Origin: Saposhnikovia divaricata
Taxonomy: Eukaryota > Streptophyta > Magnoliopsida > Apiales > Apiaceae
Direction: 5' to 3'
NCBI GenBank assembly: GCA_036435485.1
Contig: CM071598.1
Span: 182,104,148 to 182,168,147 of the forward strand
Length of the DNA stretch: 64,000 nt
Position numbers and translations under genes: made by a program. Each line of letters begins with the position of its first letter. The first letter of the stretch is position 1. Below the pieces are notes generated by a model. It saw only the letters and a program-made list of their open reading frames with translations, was not told the origin of the DNA and ran no database searches. This document shows, one piece after another, positions 11,666-23,269 of the stretch.

Positions 11666-13069
11666 ATTCTTTCTATGGGAATACATTTAGCATCATGAAT
11701 TGTCAACCTCATATTCTCTATCTTGTTTGCGCAGAAGTACACTAACACAACTTGTTTGTCATTCATCAACATGCCATTTAGCTTATCAATAGCATCACTT
11801 TCTTTATCTTTACGTTATCATTTACTTTCTTAGAAGAATCGCCATCGCTTGTTGTTTACGTAGTGCGTTAATAGCTAACCATACTGGTTTTAATCCTTTA
11901 GGGAGACAAAGTAATCACTATTCCTTATCCATAATGAACACTTCCTGAACTTGATGTAGATATTACATGAAGTAGATAAAATTGCAGAAGAGTTTCAAGC
12001 ATCGCAGCTATGTCAGGTTGATGAAACTATCACTCATGCAGCTTCCATAAAAACTGGAAACTTAACGGTTTACTTCGTCAATTTTGTATCATGGTCTTGG
12101 TTTGCCTCAAAACGGGACTTTCTAAGGTACGTAATATGCTTAAGACTCCATCAGGAATCGAATCTTAACTTAAACTATTATTACCTTCGATTCTTGCACA
12201 ATCATCAAAAGGAATGTAAATTCCTCCACTCCGATATGACCTTCAAGGTCTTTCCAAATATCATTTTGTTTCTTCGGTATGAACATTTGTAATTATTCCT
12301 TTATACTTAGACTGTCGGCCACCTCATTGGCCTTTCCTGATAATAATAATTCCTTGTAATCCATGTTTTCTGGATACATTCCAATTCAAATTTTTCTACC
12401 TCATTCCCATCACTGTTGGGTGAAAGCATTCTCCCTTAAGCTCTGCTGAAGGAGAAAAATATATCTATCAATCTTTTTCCATAAGTCATTGCTTCCACCT
12501 ACCCGTGGGAACTTTATCACGTTTATTCCCAATCCTACTTAGGATACTTCTTATCTTAGTTCTTTCCTTATCTTAGGATAATCTCAACCTTTATAGGTTC
12601 AATCCATACTTCCTCAGGGTTTCATACATGCCTCATCTGGCATTATTGTTACTATGTCATACATTCCTTACCAAACTTCCATTTGAAACTCAGAATGTTA
12701 ACTTTTTCCTTGTAAGGTTTCTTAGGTCGTCCTCATCATTCCTCCTGTATTTTCTAGGTACAGGGTATATCAAAATGTCATTGATCAATACTCTAATAAT
12801 TCTATCTATGTTCTTTCCAGAACTCTTTTTAATGATCCTTACAGGTCATTGTTGCCTTAGCAAATCCAACTCATATCCTCTGAATTCACAATGTCTTTAT
12901 TAGGGTTAATGCCATCCCTTGTGCATTCCCCAGGGTTTGTCTTAATTTATGGATATCCTATCCTTAATTCAACAGCCAAGGAATTCTTGCATCCTATAAT
13001 TGGCAATCAGATCATGTATCCTTAATAAGGGTCTCTTTTCAATCATTCTCATTTGATAATCGATCGGTG
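11666..13069 (-). other. Decayed integrase-side interior of Tekay element 2
   Basis: By position this should be integrase, continuing beyond the nested SIRE-like element at 19102. I cannot pick out a catalytic motif with confidence. Open stretches here stay below about 110 codons and carry no recognisable domain. Confidence 0.35.
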
Positions 13070-13074
13070 GCTTA

Positions 13075-14599
13075 TGAAAAACAACACCTAGAGGGGGGGT
13101 GAATAGGTGTTTATGGTTATTAATTTGAATTTATGAACTGTTTTGAAAATAACTGAAAACAGCTTGCTGTTTGTAATAACACAGTTCACAAACAGCACGC
13201 TGTTTGTACTGAAATGCAATGCAGTAAGCAAATAAACAGTAAGTAAAAGAGACACACAATCTTTTAGCCAGGTTCGACCCCTAATCCCGTATGGTCTACG
13301 TCCTGGTCCCTTACCAAACTTGGTAAGAGAATATATTATTGATCAACTATAATCCAATTACAAGATCCAACAATATATCTCCCTTACACCCTTGTTGTTT
13401 ACAAATGGCTTGCTGTTTACCTGTGCTGAACTAACCCTCTAAGTACTACTTCCCAAGTATACTTCTCTGGTCTAGCTCGACTCACCCTAAAACCTGAAGC
13501 CAATCTTGTACAACAACAAAACAATTACAACTTTGAACAATACAGATTTGAATAATACAATTTAACCTATGAACCCTCTGAAAATATATATATGCGTATA
13601 TGTAGGGTTTGAGAGGTTTGTAAGATTTTGCAATGAAGGCTTTGTGTTTGAATATATCTTCTTGTTTTCTGCTCATGTATTGATGTTAAGAACTGAACAT
13701 TAACATCTCTTTTATAGGTAAACAAGAGTATTTGAATGAAGGCTTGAAATGACTCCAACGGGAAGAAAAACAAACGGTTATAGATGATGGATTTGATATG
13801 AAGAAATTGAGGAGCTTGAATAATTTGTTTTTCTTTGATAGAGAAGAAAGGAGCGTGTATAGCAGGAATAGAATTGATATTGAAGAGGGAGACAAGAGCA
13901 TGTGGTTGGTAATTAAATAAGTCAAAAGTATCATGCTACTTTTCCTTATTTCAAAGCAAAGAATATATTGTCTCCCAATATATTTGAAATGTGAGAGCTG
14001 GCATATTTAGATTAATTCAGAGGGCCCTTACAAATATTCCTAACAATGTTTCTGTTGCATGCTCCTTGAAGAACCAAGCTGACCCTTAATTTTGGCAGAC
14101 ACAAAAAGCTTATTGTTTGTGAGATTGGCATGCTGTTTCTGACTGGCCTGCTGTTTGTCCATGAATTTTGTTTGCTGTTTGTGACAAACTGATTCTCCAA
14201 TTAGTAAGCTAATTTTCCCTGCAAAACCAAGTTAGTACAGTACCGAAATAACATAGCAAGTTCATGTCAGCTTACTGTTTTGGTTTTGGTGAGCTGAACA
14301 GATACATGGCCTTATACTTTTGCATTTCCATATCATCAACCAAGTTTCCTGAGAACATAGATATGTCTGTTTGATCTTTATCTACAGGAATTCTGAACAG
14401 TTGAAAAAGGCTTGCTGTTTGTACAAATGGCACGCTGTTTGTGACAATTGGCTTGCTGTTTGAGGTATACTGATTATGAAATCAGTAAGCTGTTTTGTCC
14501 TGCAGAACCAAGTTAGAGCACTCACAAATGGCATGCTGTTTTATATCTGTAAGCGCCAAATAGCTTACTGTTTGTTATCATCAAAACCTAGGAGTTTCA
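13075..14599 (-). repeat. 3' LTR of the SIRE-like element
   Basis: 1525 bp, matching 17571-19096 at about 99%. On the + strand it runs from TGAAAAACAACACC to CCTAGGAGTTTCA. It holds roughly fourteen copies of a motif around TGCTGTTTG, all in one orientation (from 13162, 13195 and 13400, then a dense run at 14105-14570). Confidence 0.95.
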
Positions 14600-14614
14600 A
14601 TCTCCCCCTTTTTG
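14600..14614 (-). other. Polypurine tract of the SIRE-like element
   Basis: On the minus strand CAAAAAGGGGGAGAT directly precedes the 3' LTR. This is the usual plus-strand primer sequence in this copia lineage. Confidence 0.9.
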
Positions 14615-14913
14615 ATGATTACAATTAATTTAGGAGAATTAGAATAACTCCCCCTAAATCCCTGCATCTCAAAATTAGATATAAAACAATAATCTAACAA
14701 GATCAAATAAAAACATCCAATAATATTATTCTCCTAAAGTTCTCCCCCTTAATTCATCAAAAATTAACACACTTAAGATCAACAAATGATATGCAGAATA
14801 AAATGCAATCAGTATACCAATTGTAACATGTGAATAAAACAAATGGTAAGCTAGCATGTCCTGCAAACAATCATTCAACATGCTGTTTTAGATAGAACAC
14901 ATACCAAGTTACA

Positions 14914-15037
14914 TTTGAATGACTGAAAATCTTTCTTCAGCAAGGGGCTTTGTGAAAATATCAGCTAGTTGATATTCAGTTGGAACAAAGACCAACTCTA
15001 TCTTGCCCTTAGCAACATTAGATGATAAATCCAACAT
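14914..15037 (-). pseudogene. Last residues of the copia pol RNase H
   Basis: The minus-strand reading includes NVAKGKIELVFVPTEYQLAD followed by IFTKPLAEERFS, the hallmark C-terminal end of copia pol. About 40 codons are clear. Upstream (15040-15390) the match stops and AT-rich DNA follows until the end of gag, which places the internal deletion breakpoint near 15040. This shows that the element descends from an autonomous copia element by internal deletion. Confidence 0.85.
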
Positions 15038-15393
15038 ATAACACATAGAACATATATAACACATAGAACATTATCTTCCTTCATATTTTATTCTCATGTA
15101 TTCATGTTTTTCTCCCCCTATGAAATCATCAGAAAAGGGTAATCACGTATCATATTCAATTTAAGCATGGATTATGATGTACCACATAATGCACGAGTAC
15201 ACATTTACTCAAAATATTTCATGCGAAAGAATTAACAATACGTATGCATGCAAGTGAATTCTACTTAAAATTCATTATAGACATCTATATAGCAAATTAA
15301 TTTAGCATGTAAATAATATTAAAAAGGTAAGCTAAAGTACCAAACCTTTGCACTTAGCTTGCTGTTTCTAGGGACCTTTTGTTGCAAAAAAAC

Positions 15394-17517
15394 TCAACGT
15401 TTTGGCATCCATACTTGCTTGATTCCTGCATGGTTAGTTGCTAGCACATAGATAGAATTTAAATCAGATTTCTTTACCCATTTTTGTACCACATTTGGTG
15501 CTTGATTTCCGGTCCTTTGTGTTCTGCCAAAATCATTCTGGTAAGCTGTTTTCTTCCAGGTTCCATACTGGTAAGCTGTTTGTCTTCTGTCATTTGCTTT
15601 CTGGTATGCTGTTTGTACTCTGTCAAGAGCATTCTGGTAAGCTGTTTGTAGTCTGACTGGTCCATTCTGGTATGCTGTTTTCCTTTTATGATTGATTTGA
15701 ACCACACAATGAATTTCCAGATGGCCTTTTCCACCACATTTGTTGCATGTTTTCCAAGGCATGGCATAATCATAAGGTATGCCATTTTTACCATCATATT
15801 TGAGGACTCCAAGCTTCTTGTGTATGTCCATGCCAACTCCTTCTCTGACTACAGGGACTTTTGCCTTCTTCGTCATTGTCTTTAAGGTGTCTTCTCCTTG
15901 TACAAAAGTTTCCATCCCTATCTGGAGGTCCTTGACCTCTTTTTCCAGAAGAGAGATCAAATCAGCTTGCTGATTGATAAGTTCAGCTTGCTGTTTTCTC
16001 TTTTCCACAGATTTTGAGGATTCGGCTTGGCTTGACTCCTTGTTCTTGAATGATTGTATGCATTCATTCCTTTCTTCAATCTCTGACTTCAATCTTCTAA
16101 GTTCTTTCATAAGAACCTCATTTCTTTGTAGAATCACTTTGTTGACTCCTTCGAATTGAACTAATTTCTCCTTTAAATCAGTAATAAGATCATTGTGATT
16201 TGTTTCTGGGTTCTTCTCAGCCATTAAATCAGCAATCATTTTCTTCAACTGATTGCTGTTCTTTTCTAGCTTGCTATTCTTATGTTTTAGTTCCATAAAC
16301 TCAATTATGGATACATGATTTGGTACCTGCACGGTTAGTTCTTCTAGCATATTATGAGATGAATTTAAATCAGAATATATTGAATTTACCTGACTTGCAT
16401 CATCTTCTGAATTCGAATAATCACTATCCACACAATCTTCTTTTATGGATCCTAGTGAACTTTCTTCATCATGTAGACCTACAAGGGCCAAATTCACCAT
16501 GTCTTCACTTGAGTCATCACTGGAGTCTGAATCATCATCACTCCAAGTCAGTAGAGCTTTTGCTTTTCTCTTGTCCTTGAAAGCAGCTTGCTGTTTAGAC
16601 TTTAGCTTAAAACAGTCCTTCTTAAAATGTCCTGGCTTGCCACATTCGAAACAAGTTTGTTCCTTGGCTTTCCTTTTGGAGAATTCACCTCTTTCCCTTT
16701 TCATTCTATTTTTCCTTTCAATCAGCCTCTTGATCTTTTGTGAGATGAGTGCCATTTCTTCGTCAGATTCTTCATCAGATTCAAACAGCTTGCTGTTTGC
16801 AGACTCTGGCTTGCTGTTTGTAGAGTGAAGAGCCAAATTCCTCATTTTGGCTAGGGGAACCCGAACATCTTCAGCCTGACCTTTGCTTATCTTGCTTTCA
16901 AATTGTTCTAGCTCTGCAAACACAGCTAGGTGATCCATGGTGTCGATTGTTGAGGATGATTCCAAAGCCGTGACCTTGGCTTCATAAATAAATGGTACCG
17001 CACTTAACACTTTCATGTTAATTTCATCTTGTGGAATGTCTTTTCCAAGTCTCTTTAATGAGTTTATAGTAACTTGGAACCTTGCTTGACCTTCTTTGAT
17101 AGTTTCATCATCCTTGAGCTTGAAGTTTCCAAAATCATTCATTAGTTTGCTAAGCTTCACCTTCCTCAAGGTTTTTGATCCTTCATGATAGGTTTCCAAA
17201 GCATCCCACATTTCTTTTGCTGTTTTTAGGGAGGAGACTTTGTCGTACTCAGCTTGATCTAGAGCATTCATTATGGAGTTTCTAGCTTCTCCATTAAAAC
17301 CACATTTGATAATTTCATCCATAGTGAGATCATCAACATCTTTCGGTTGATTCTTTTCATCCAAGAATTGATAATCTCCTTTCTGTACAACTCTTAACAC
17401 CAGTGGCCTCTTGGATAAGAATGTTTCCATTCTACATTTCCACCAATTGTAATTTTCTGATCCAGTGAGGAGAGGAGCCCTATAATCGGCTTTTGCTTCA
17501 AGATAATGTTCTGCCAT
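15394..17517 (-). CDS. Copia-type Gag, 707 residues, intact ORF
   Basis: Gag forms the particle that packages element RNA. From the ATG at 17517, 54 bases after the LTR edge, the N-terminus has the copia Gag signature (LTGSENYNWWKCRMETFL), with the helical gag domain over residues 1-220. A zinc knuckle CFECGKPGHFKKDC lies at about 289-302, then an acidic low-complexity part (310-400), a coiled-coil stretch (about 410-540), and a second knuckle CNKCGGKGHLEIHC at about 590-603. Residues 612-665 hold five TAYQ units at about 11-12-residue spacing. There are no stops, unlike every other retroelement ORF of this size in the window, so selection or recent birth has kept it open. No pol follows. Confidence 0.93.
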   Translation of the reverse strand: MAEHYLEAKADYRAPLLTGSENYNWWKCRMETFLSKRPLVLRVVQKGDYQFLDEKNQPKDVDDLTMDEIIKCGFNGEARNSIMNALDQAEYDKVSSLKTAKEMWDALETYHEGSKTLRKVKLSKLMNDFGNFKLKDDETIKEGQARFQVTINSLKRLGKDIPQDEINMKVLSAVPFIYEAKVTALESSSTIDTMDHLAVFAELEQFESKISKGQAEDVRVPLAKMRNLALHSTNSKPESANSKLFESDEESDEEMALISQKIKRLIERKNRMKRERGEFSKRKAKEQTCFECGKPGHFKKDCFKLKSKQQAAFKDKRKAKALLTWSDDDSDSSDDSSEDMVNLALVGLHDEESSLGSIKEDCVDSDYSNSEDDASQVNSIYSDLNSSHNMLEELTVQVPNHVSIIEFMELKHKNSKLEKNSNQLKKMIADLMAEKNPETNHNDLITDLKEKLVQFEGVNKVILQRNEVLMKELRRLKSEIEERNECIQSFKNKESSQAESSKSVEKRKQQAELINQQADLISLLEKEVKDLQIGMETFVQGEDTLKTMTKKAKVPVVREGVGMDIHKKLGVLKYDGKNGIPYDYAMPWKTCNKCGGKGHLEIHCVVQINHKRKTAYQNGPVRLQTAYQNALDRVQTAYQKANDRRQTAYQYGTWKKTAYQNDFGRTQRTGNQAPNVVQKWVKKSDLNSIYVLATNHAGIKQVWMPKR
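15540..15690 (-). repeat. Five tandem TAYQ-encoding units in gag
   Basis: Five units each contain AAACAGC(A/T)TACCAG on the minus strand, with 31-36-bp spacing, encoding TAYQ or QTAYQ blocks separated by charged residues. The DNA core AAACAGC is the same core scattered through the LTRs of this element. Confidence 0.9.
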
Positions 17518-17556
17518 GATCGATACTTTCCTGTTACAGAATTTTTAGTATACCAC

Positions 17557-17568
17557 GCTCTGATACCA
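17557..17568 (-). other. Primer-binding site of the SIRE-like element
   Basis: The minus strand reads TGGTATCAGAGC two bases after the 5' LTR edge, a perfect match to the 3' end complement of initiator tRNA-Met. Confidence 0.93.
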
Positions 17569-17570
17569 AT

Positions 17571-19096
17571 TGAAAAACAACACCTAGAGGGGGGGTGAAT
17601 AGGTGTTTATGGTTATTAATGTGAATTTATGAACTGTTTTGAAAATAACTGAAAACAGCTTGCTGTTTGTAATAACACAGTTCACAAACAGCACGCTGTT
17701 TGTATCTGAAATGCAATGCAGTAAGCAAATAAACAGTAAGTAAAAGAGACACACAATCTTTTAGCCAGGTTCGACCCCTAATCCCCTATGGTCTACGTCC
17801 TGGTCCCTTACCAAACTTGGTAAGAGAATATATTATTGATCAACTATAATCCAATTACAAGATCCAACAATATATCTCCCTTACACCCTTGTTGTTTACA
17901 AATGGCTTGCTGTTTACCTGTGCTGAACTAACCCTCTAAGTACTACTTCCCAAGTATACTTCTCTGGTCTAGCTCGACTCACCCTAAAACCTGAAGCCAG
18001 TCTTGTACAACAACAAAACAATTACAACTTTGAACAATACAGATTTGAATAATACAATTTAACCTATGAACCCTCTAAAAATATATATATGCGTATATGT
18101 AGGGTTTGAGAGGTTTGTAAGATTTTGCAATGAAGGCTTTGTGTTTGAATATATCTTCTTGTTTTCTGCTCATGTATTGATGTTAAGAACTGAACATTAA
18201 CATCTCTTTTATAGGTAAACAAGAGTATTTGAATGAAGGCTTGAAATGACTCCAACGGGAAGAAAAACAAACGGTTATAGATGATGGATTTGATATGAAG
18301 AAATTGAGGAGCTTGAATAATTTGTTTTTCTTTGATAGAGAAGAAAGGAGCGTGTATAGCAGGAATAGAATTGATATTGAAGAGGGAGACAAGAGCATGT
18401 GGTTGGTAATTAAATAAGTCAAAAGTATCATGCTACTTTTCCTTATTTCAAAGCAAAGAATATATTGTCTCCCAATATATTTGAAATGTGAGAGCTGGCA
18501 TATTTAGATTAATTCAGAGGGCCCTTACAAATATTCCTAACAATGTTTCCGTTGCATGCTCCTTGAAGAACCAAGCTGACCCTTAATTCTGGCAGACACA
18601 AACAGCTTGTTGTTTGTGAGATTGGCATGCTGTTTCTGACTGGCCTGCTGTTTGTCCATGAATTTTGTTTGCTGTTTGTGACAAACTGATTCTCCAATTA
18701 GTAAGCTAATTTTCCCTGCAAAACCAAGTTAGTACAGTACCGAAATAACATAGCAAGTTCATGTCAGCTTGCTGTTTTGGTTTTGGTGAGCTGAACAGAT
18801 ACATGGCCTTATACTTTTGCATTTCCATATCATCAACCAAGTTTCCTGAGAACATAGATATGTCTGTTTGATCTTTATCTACAGGAATTCTGAACAGTTG
18901 AAAAAGGCTTGCTGTTTGTACAAATGGCACGCTGTTTGTGACAATTGGCTTGCTGTTTGAGGTATACTGATTATGAAATCAGTAAGCTGTTTTGTCCTGC
19001 AGAACCAAGTTAGAGCACTCACAAATGGCATGCTGTTTTATATCTGTAAGCGCCAAATAGCTTACTGTTTGTTATCATCAAAACCTAGGAGTTTCA
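17571..19096 (-). repeat. 5' LTR of the SIRE-like element
   Basis: 1526 bp, starting on the + strand at TGAAAAACAACACC and ending GGAGTTTCA before the target duplication gctta. A few differences from the other LTR fall inside the TGCTGTTT motifs themselves (14112 versus 18607; 14272 versus 18769). Confidence 0.95.
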
Positions 19097-19101
19097 GCTT
19101 A

Positions 19102-20442
19102 ATACTAACCTCTTCCTTCAGATAGTTGTCAGCCCATTTGTCCTTCCAAAAGACAACGTATGTCTATCTGCTCTCTTACAGAACTTGGTAATGGTAGCAA
19201 GGATGTTTTGGAAGATATTGGTCGAGTTCAATGTGAATCTCTTAGTACTTATCGTTCTTCTCAAAGGTACTTGCCTTAGACAAAATTTCTACAGTATACT
19301 GATCAATCTCTGACCATTTCTATACTTTCTTCATAAACCTTCATTGTTTACTTTCCTCCATCATAATATATTCATGGTATTCATGATACCCTAACACCAT
19401 ACATCTCAAGTCGCTATACTTCTATTTTTACTCGTAATCTTGGACGATCGTATACACATGAATCACTTTAGTACGGGTGACCCCATACCAAAAAAATCTA
19501 GTAAATTCCCAATCAAAACATGGGTTGCAAAGGGTTCAGTAGAAGATTCCTACGATCTAATTAATATTTCCTTTATATCAGAAGCCCTTGCAGTCGGTGC
19601 TTACTTAGAAGCAACCCTGCTTTGTCCTTTCATTGCTGGTCTAGTCACTTGATAATCCGTTGTGACTTGGCCTCAACTGGCCACATTAAAATAAAAATAT
19701 ATGATTTTAGGGGTTGGCTAATTAGCATTACTTTTCTAGCAATTGTCGGCATAGTGTCTTCTTCTTTGATACCTTTCTACCTTTCCAAAACTTTACTTTA
19801 TATAAATCTTAATCGACTACTCAGCGCCGTCTCCGGTCACCTTTCCTCTACTTTTATCTCTTCAACTATTCTTATCAATCCCACGTGCCACGCAAACTTA
19901 CCATTCCTGGCATAACAGCCTTTTCACTTAAGTCAATCCCGGAGTTTCTCAGTCCGGCTGGTTTCTTACTTATATTTCCTGTTTCCGTCCAATCTCACTT
20001 CATCATTTTATCTCTACCATCGATTGTAATACTCAGGGTCCGTCTACTAACCCATATGACAGCAACCTTACCCAATCCACAGGGTTCGCTCCAGTATCTA
20101 TTCTTTTCAATGATGTTCTCTGATAATCAGAAAGACAATGTTTGCCAAAATTCTCCGAATTCCTTTCCAGAATCAGGGAAATTTCGGTCAATCTATCCAC
20201 CTACTGGTAACATTAAGGAGACCAGTTTCAAAACCTGAAGAATAGTTCTATGAACCTCCAAGCAGGTAGAACCATAAGCAGTCATAATTTATGAAATAAT
20301 CATCATCAGATTGGAAGTTTAACCACTGGAGAGGAACCAATTATATACATCCATTAGAAGGGAATCAACAGTTTCAAACTGGAACCTGTCACAACGTCCT
20401 GATACCTATATGTCCTGATATTCAATATTACCAAATGTCAGT
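19102..20442 (-). other. Decayed interior of Tekay element 2, right of the nested insertion
   Basis: By order this lies between the RNase H remnant and the integrase tail. Only short open stretches are present (for example 19885-20238 on the + strand, no domain recognised). No motif is secure. Confidence 0.35.
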
Positions 20443-20646
20443 CTACCTAACCACTAGTCTCAGAAGGAACATTACCGTCGGAGTTGGTTGCTCCACAAAA
20501 TTGGCACTACTAAGGCCATCCGAACCTGGTGAACCGTCCTGTCCGAATGCATCCGCAAGTACTTTGTCATGCTGCGCAAGCACACATCCTAATCCTTTAT
20601 GCGAAGCGTCGTTGGAAGCACAAAGTCTCCTTTTTCCATTAAGCAA
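20443..20646 (-). pseudogene. RNase H start of Tekay element 2
   Basis: The minus-strand reading contains NDASHKGLGCVLAQHDKV, which matches the chromovirus RNase H N-terminus (an acidic DAS motif, then GLGCVL and a KV segment). The following residues no longer match. RNase H degrades the RNA strand during reverse transcription. Here only about 30 residues are recognisable, so it is a relic. Confidence 0.75.
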
Positions 20647-21814
20647 TACCAGCTCTTGGTCATTACCAATTTCACCTTTTAGCTCCAGGAAGATTTTCTC
20701 ACATTTTTCTCTTTAACTGCTGATCGTATTACTTGATCCATTATAATTCCGCGTCGGAGTAAACTTAAGGTAACTACTATAATTCATTCAGAGAAAGAAT
20801 TTAATATTCCTCTGAATCACATGCATCTAACATTTCTGGTTCATCATTTAACTTAGTTGAATTAAATCTATACTCAGTCTCTGACAGTAGTCTCATTACG
20901 AGTTCATCTTGACTCACTGGTCTTATCTTCCGGTAGGTTCTGAGATCATTGCCTTGCCTACTACTTCCTTATATAACTTTATCCAATCATGCTGTCACTC
21001 CCCAATGCCTTTACTTTCTAACTGATTCATTCATAAAATGAACATTTCCCTTAATAAAACCACCTTATTAACCTCCATTTGGTTTCATAAATTATAACAT
21101 ATGACATCTGCCTTTTTATGGCGAATTATTACTGATAATATCCATACTAATTCATTTATCAAATGATGTGGCACTTACTGCCTCCTTCTCAACTATCCCT
21201 AGGGACTCTACTCCTCGCCCTAAATCGATGTCTTTGATAATCATACATCCCTCTAGCTCTTTCTTCGTTAATATGAAAGTCTCTAAGGATTCTCGTCTAT
21301 TCCCGTATAAGATCTCAAGTGATCCTTTCAATCCGTCTTTCTTGCTGGTACTACATCCAGTAGTCCGTCTACGAATCCAACATGAATCTTCAGTTCTCTT
21401 GCTAATAGCTCAGTTCTTTATGCTCACTTTTCTGAGCACCATACCTTAATCATCACATTCTTTCTGGTTGCGGCCCTCATTCCTCAAGGGTAAGCTCCTT
21501 ATCCTAACAGGATTTTCCTTATCTGCTGGAAACTCTTCCGGGTCTCCAGTAGGGTACTCCATCGAATTTACCCGTTGATCTTTCGCATATAATAAAGCAT
21601 CATCGTGCTGCTGCTCGTATGCCTCAAGGTCTGTTGCCTTATTCGTCAATACGATATCGAGCTAAGTTACTATCATGATACTTAAGAGTTCCCATAAGGG
21701 TTTTATATGTCATCACTACATTAAGTAGTCCGACTATGAACTTGGAAAGAGTTCTTATTATCTAAGTGAATTTATTGTTTTAACGTCGCCTCATCTCTGG
21801 GGTTTATAACGTAC

Positions 21815-21826
21815 GCTCTGATACCA
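21815..21826 (-). other. Primer-binding site of Tekay element 2
   Basis: The minus strand reads TGGTATCAGAGC, separated by four bases from the LTR edge at 21831. It marks the 5' end of the inverted element. Confidence 0.92.
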
Positions 21827-22505
21827 TTTCTGTAACACCCCCAGATCCGGGGTCCGGGATCCGGTCGTTACGGTCTCCAATTCTGTCCACAATACTTGAA
21901 CTAACCTCAACATAAAATAAATTACATCTTTATGACCCAACACAAACATATAAAACACACCCGTTATAGTCCCAGAGATGAAATCAGAGTAACAACCAAA
22001 TTTTATTAAACACATTATGAGTTCTTACAACCCAAAAGAGTTACAATATGAATACATACTCTTTGCCATCCATTTACATAAGTCATACTAGTCCATATAT
22101 TTTGGTACTGAAAGAATGAATCTATCCTACCAATAGCTTTCTGTTCGGCTCTAGTAGTCTCATCGTCCTCGCCAGCGTCGAGTGCGCCTTGTGCGAGTCA
22201 TCTGGTCTAGCTGTTGTTGTGATATAATAATAAAGCAAGGGTGAGCAATAGCCCACCAACAATAATATTTAACTGAACGATAATATATAACAGTTCAAAA
22301 GTATCTTTCAAACCATATGCCATGCATTTACGGAAATGATGCCAGAATAACATGAACGATGAAGTTACGAGGTAACTCAAAATGCATATATAGGTGGGAA
22401 TATTTGCTATGTCAAAGATAAGCCAGATATTATCATTTATCATATAAAGAGGAACTTGCAAGGAAAATATTGCAATTCCAGTTATTAACATTTTTCGAAG
22501 TCCTA

Positions 22506-22592
22506 CAACCTGAAAGAAGTCTCTTCGATACGTGTTGCGGAAGACACCGTCAACCTGAAAGAAGTCTCTTCGATACGTGTTGCAGGGAATTC
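22506..22592. repeat. 45-bp tandem duplication inside Tekay LTR 2
   Basis: The block beginning CAACCTGAAAGAAGTCTC occurs at 22506 and again at 22551, identical for about 38 bases, so the period is 45 bp. Confidence 0.9.
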
Positions 22593-23269
22593 CCAATTTG
22601 GGAGATGAACCAATACTGAGTTATCACGCGTCAGCTGTCCCACTCCCTGATGATCAGTCGGGGATGGTACAGCCCAATATAGTTTACTACCGGTAGAAGG
22701 AAGAACTGACGGCTCCACTTGTCGGTTGCCTTTAATAATAACTCCCTGGCCAATGGTTAGGCCTTGTGATGGACCGTGCGACTCGGCCTCTTACACCCGA
22801 CTCCTAGTTCGAATAAATCCACAGCATTGAAACGTCGAGTTTGTCCTCCCTTCCCCAAGTGAAATACTTGTTGATAAGACTCCACAAAGTAGTCGTATCT
22901 AGTTGGAAAGGAAAATTCACCAACATTTCCCAAGCTTTTGTTTGTTAATGGATATCAACTTGTTCCATCAATCTTACCCCTCGAATGATGAGAAGGTACA
23001 CACAGACTTAATGAGTCCATAGCAACCAAGTTGCGAGTGAAAAGGATAAATTATGACCGGGAAGTCAACAAGATAAATAACCTTTCTCAAGTAAGGTTCC
23101 CTTATAATTTAAGAGATAGATTCGAGTGAAGAATGGAATCTTGAGGACCTTTCTTAATATAATATTAATCGTATGACTCCGAAGAATTTTCAGAATGATC
23201 GAAGGTCGAAGATAATATTTGAAAAAGAATAAACAACATTGAAGTTGTTTCCAAGTATTGAATAAATAT

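Larger units (their letters stand above)
13075..19096 (-). mobile_element. SIRE-like Ty1/copia element keeping gag, with pol deleted
   Basis: Two direct 1.5-kb repeats (13075-14599 and 17571-19096) flank a 2971-bp interior, with the 5-bp target duplication gctta on both sides (13070-13074, 19097-19101). On the minus strand the order is LTR, primer-binding site, gag, the last roughly 40 codons of the pol RNase H, polypurine tract, LTR. Protease, integrase, reverse transcriptase and most of RNase H are missing. LTR ends with TGAAAAACAACACC and CACCTATTCACCC character resemble the SIRE/Maximus lineage. The LTRs differ at about a dozen sites in 1525 bp, so the insertion is young. It needs pol in trans. 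The structure resembles known gag-only LTR elements (TR-GAG). Confidence 0.93.

Noticed and set aside
13567..13934. Open stretches repeated at 18064-18431
   Set aside because: Both sets are inside the LTRs of the SIRE-like element and recur only because the LTR is duplicated.
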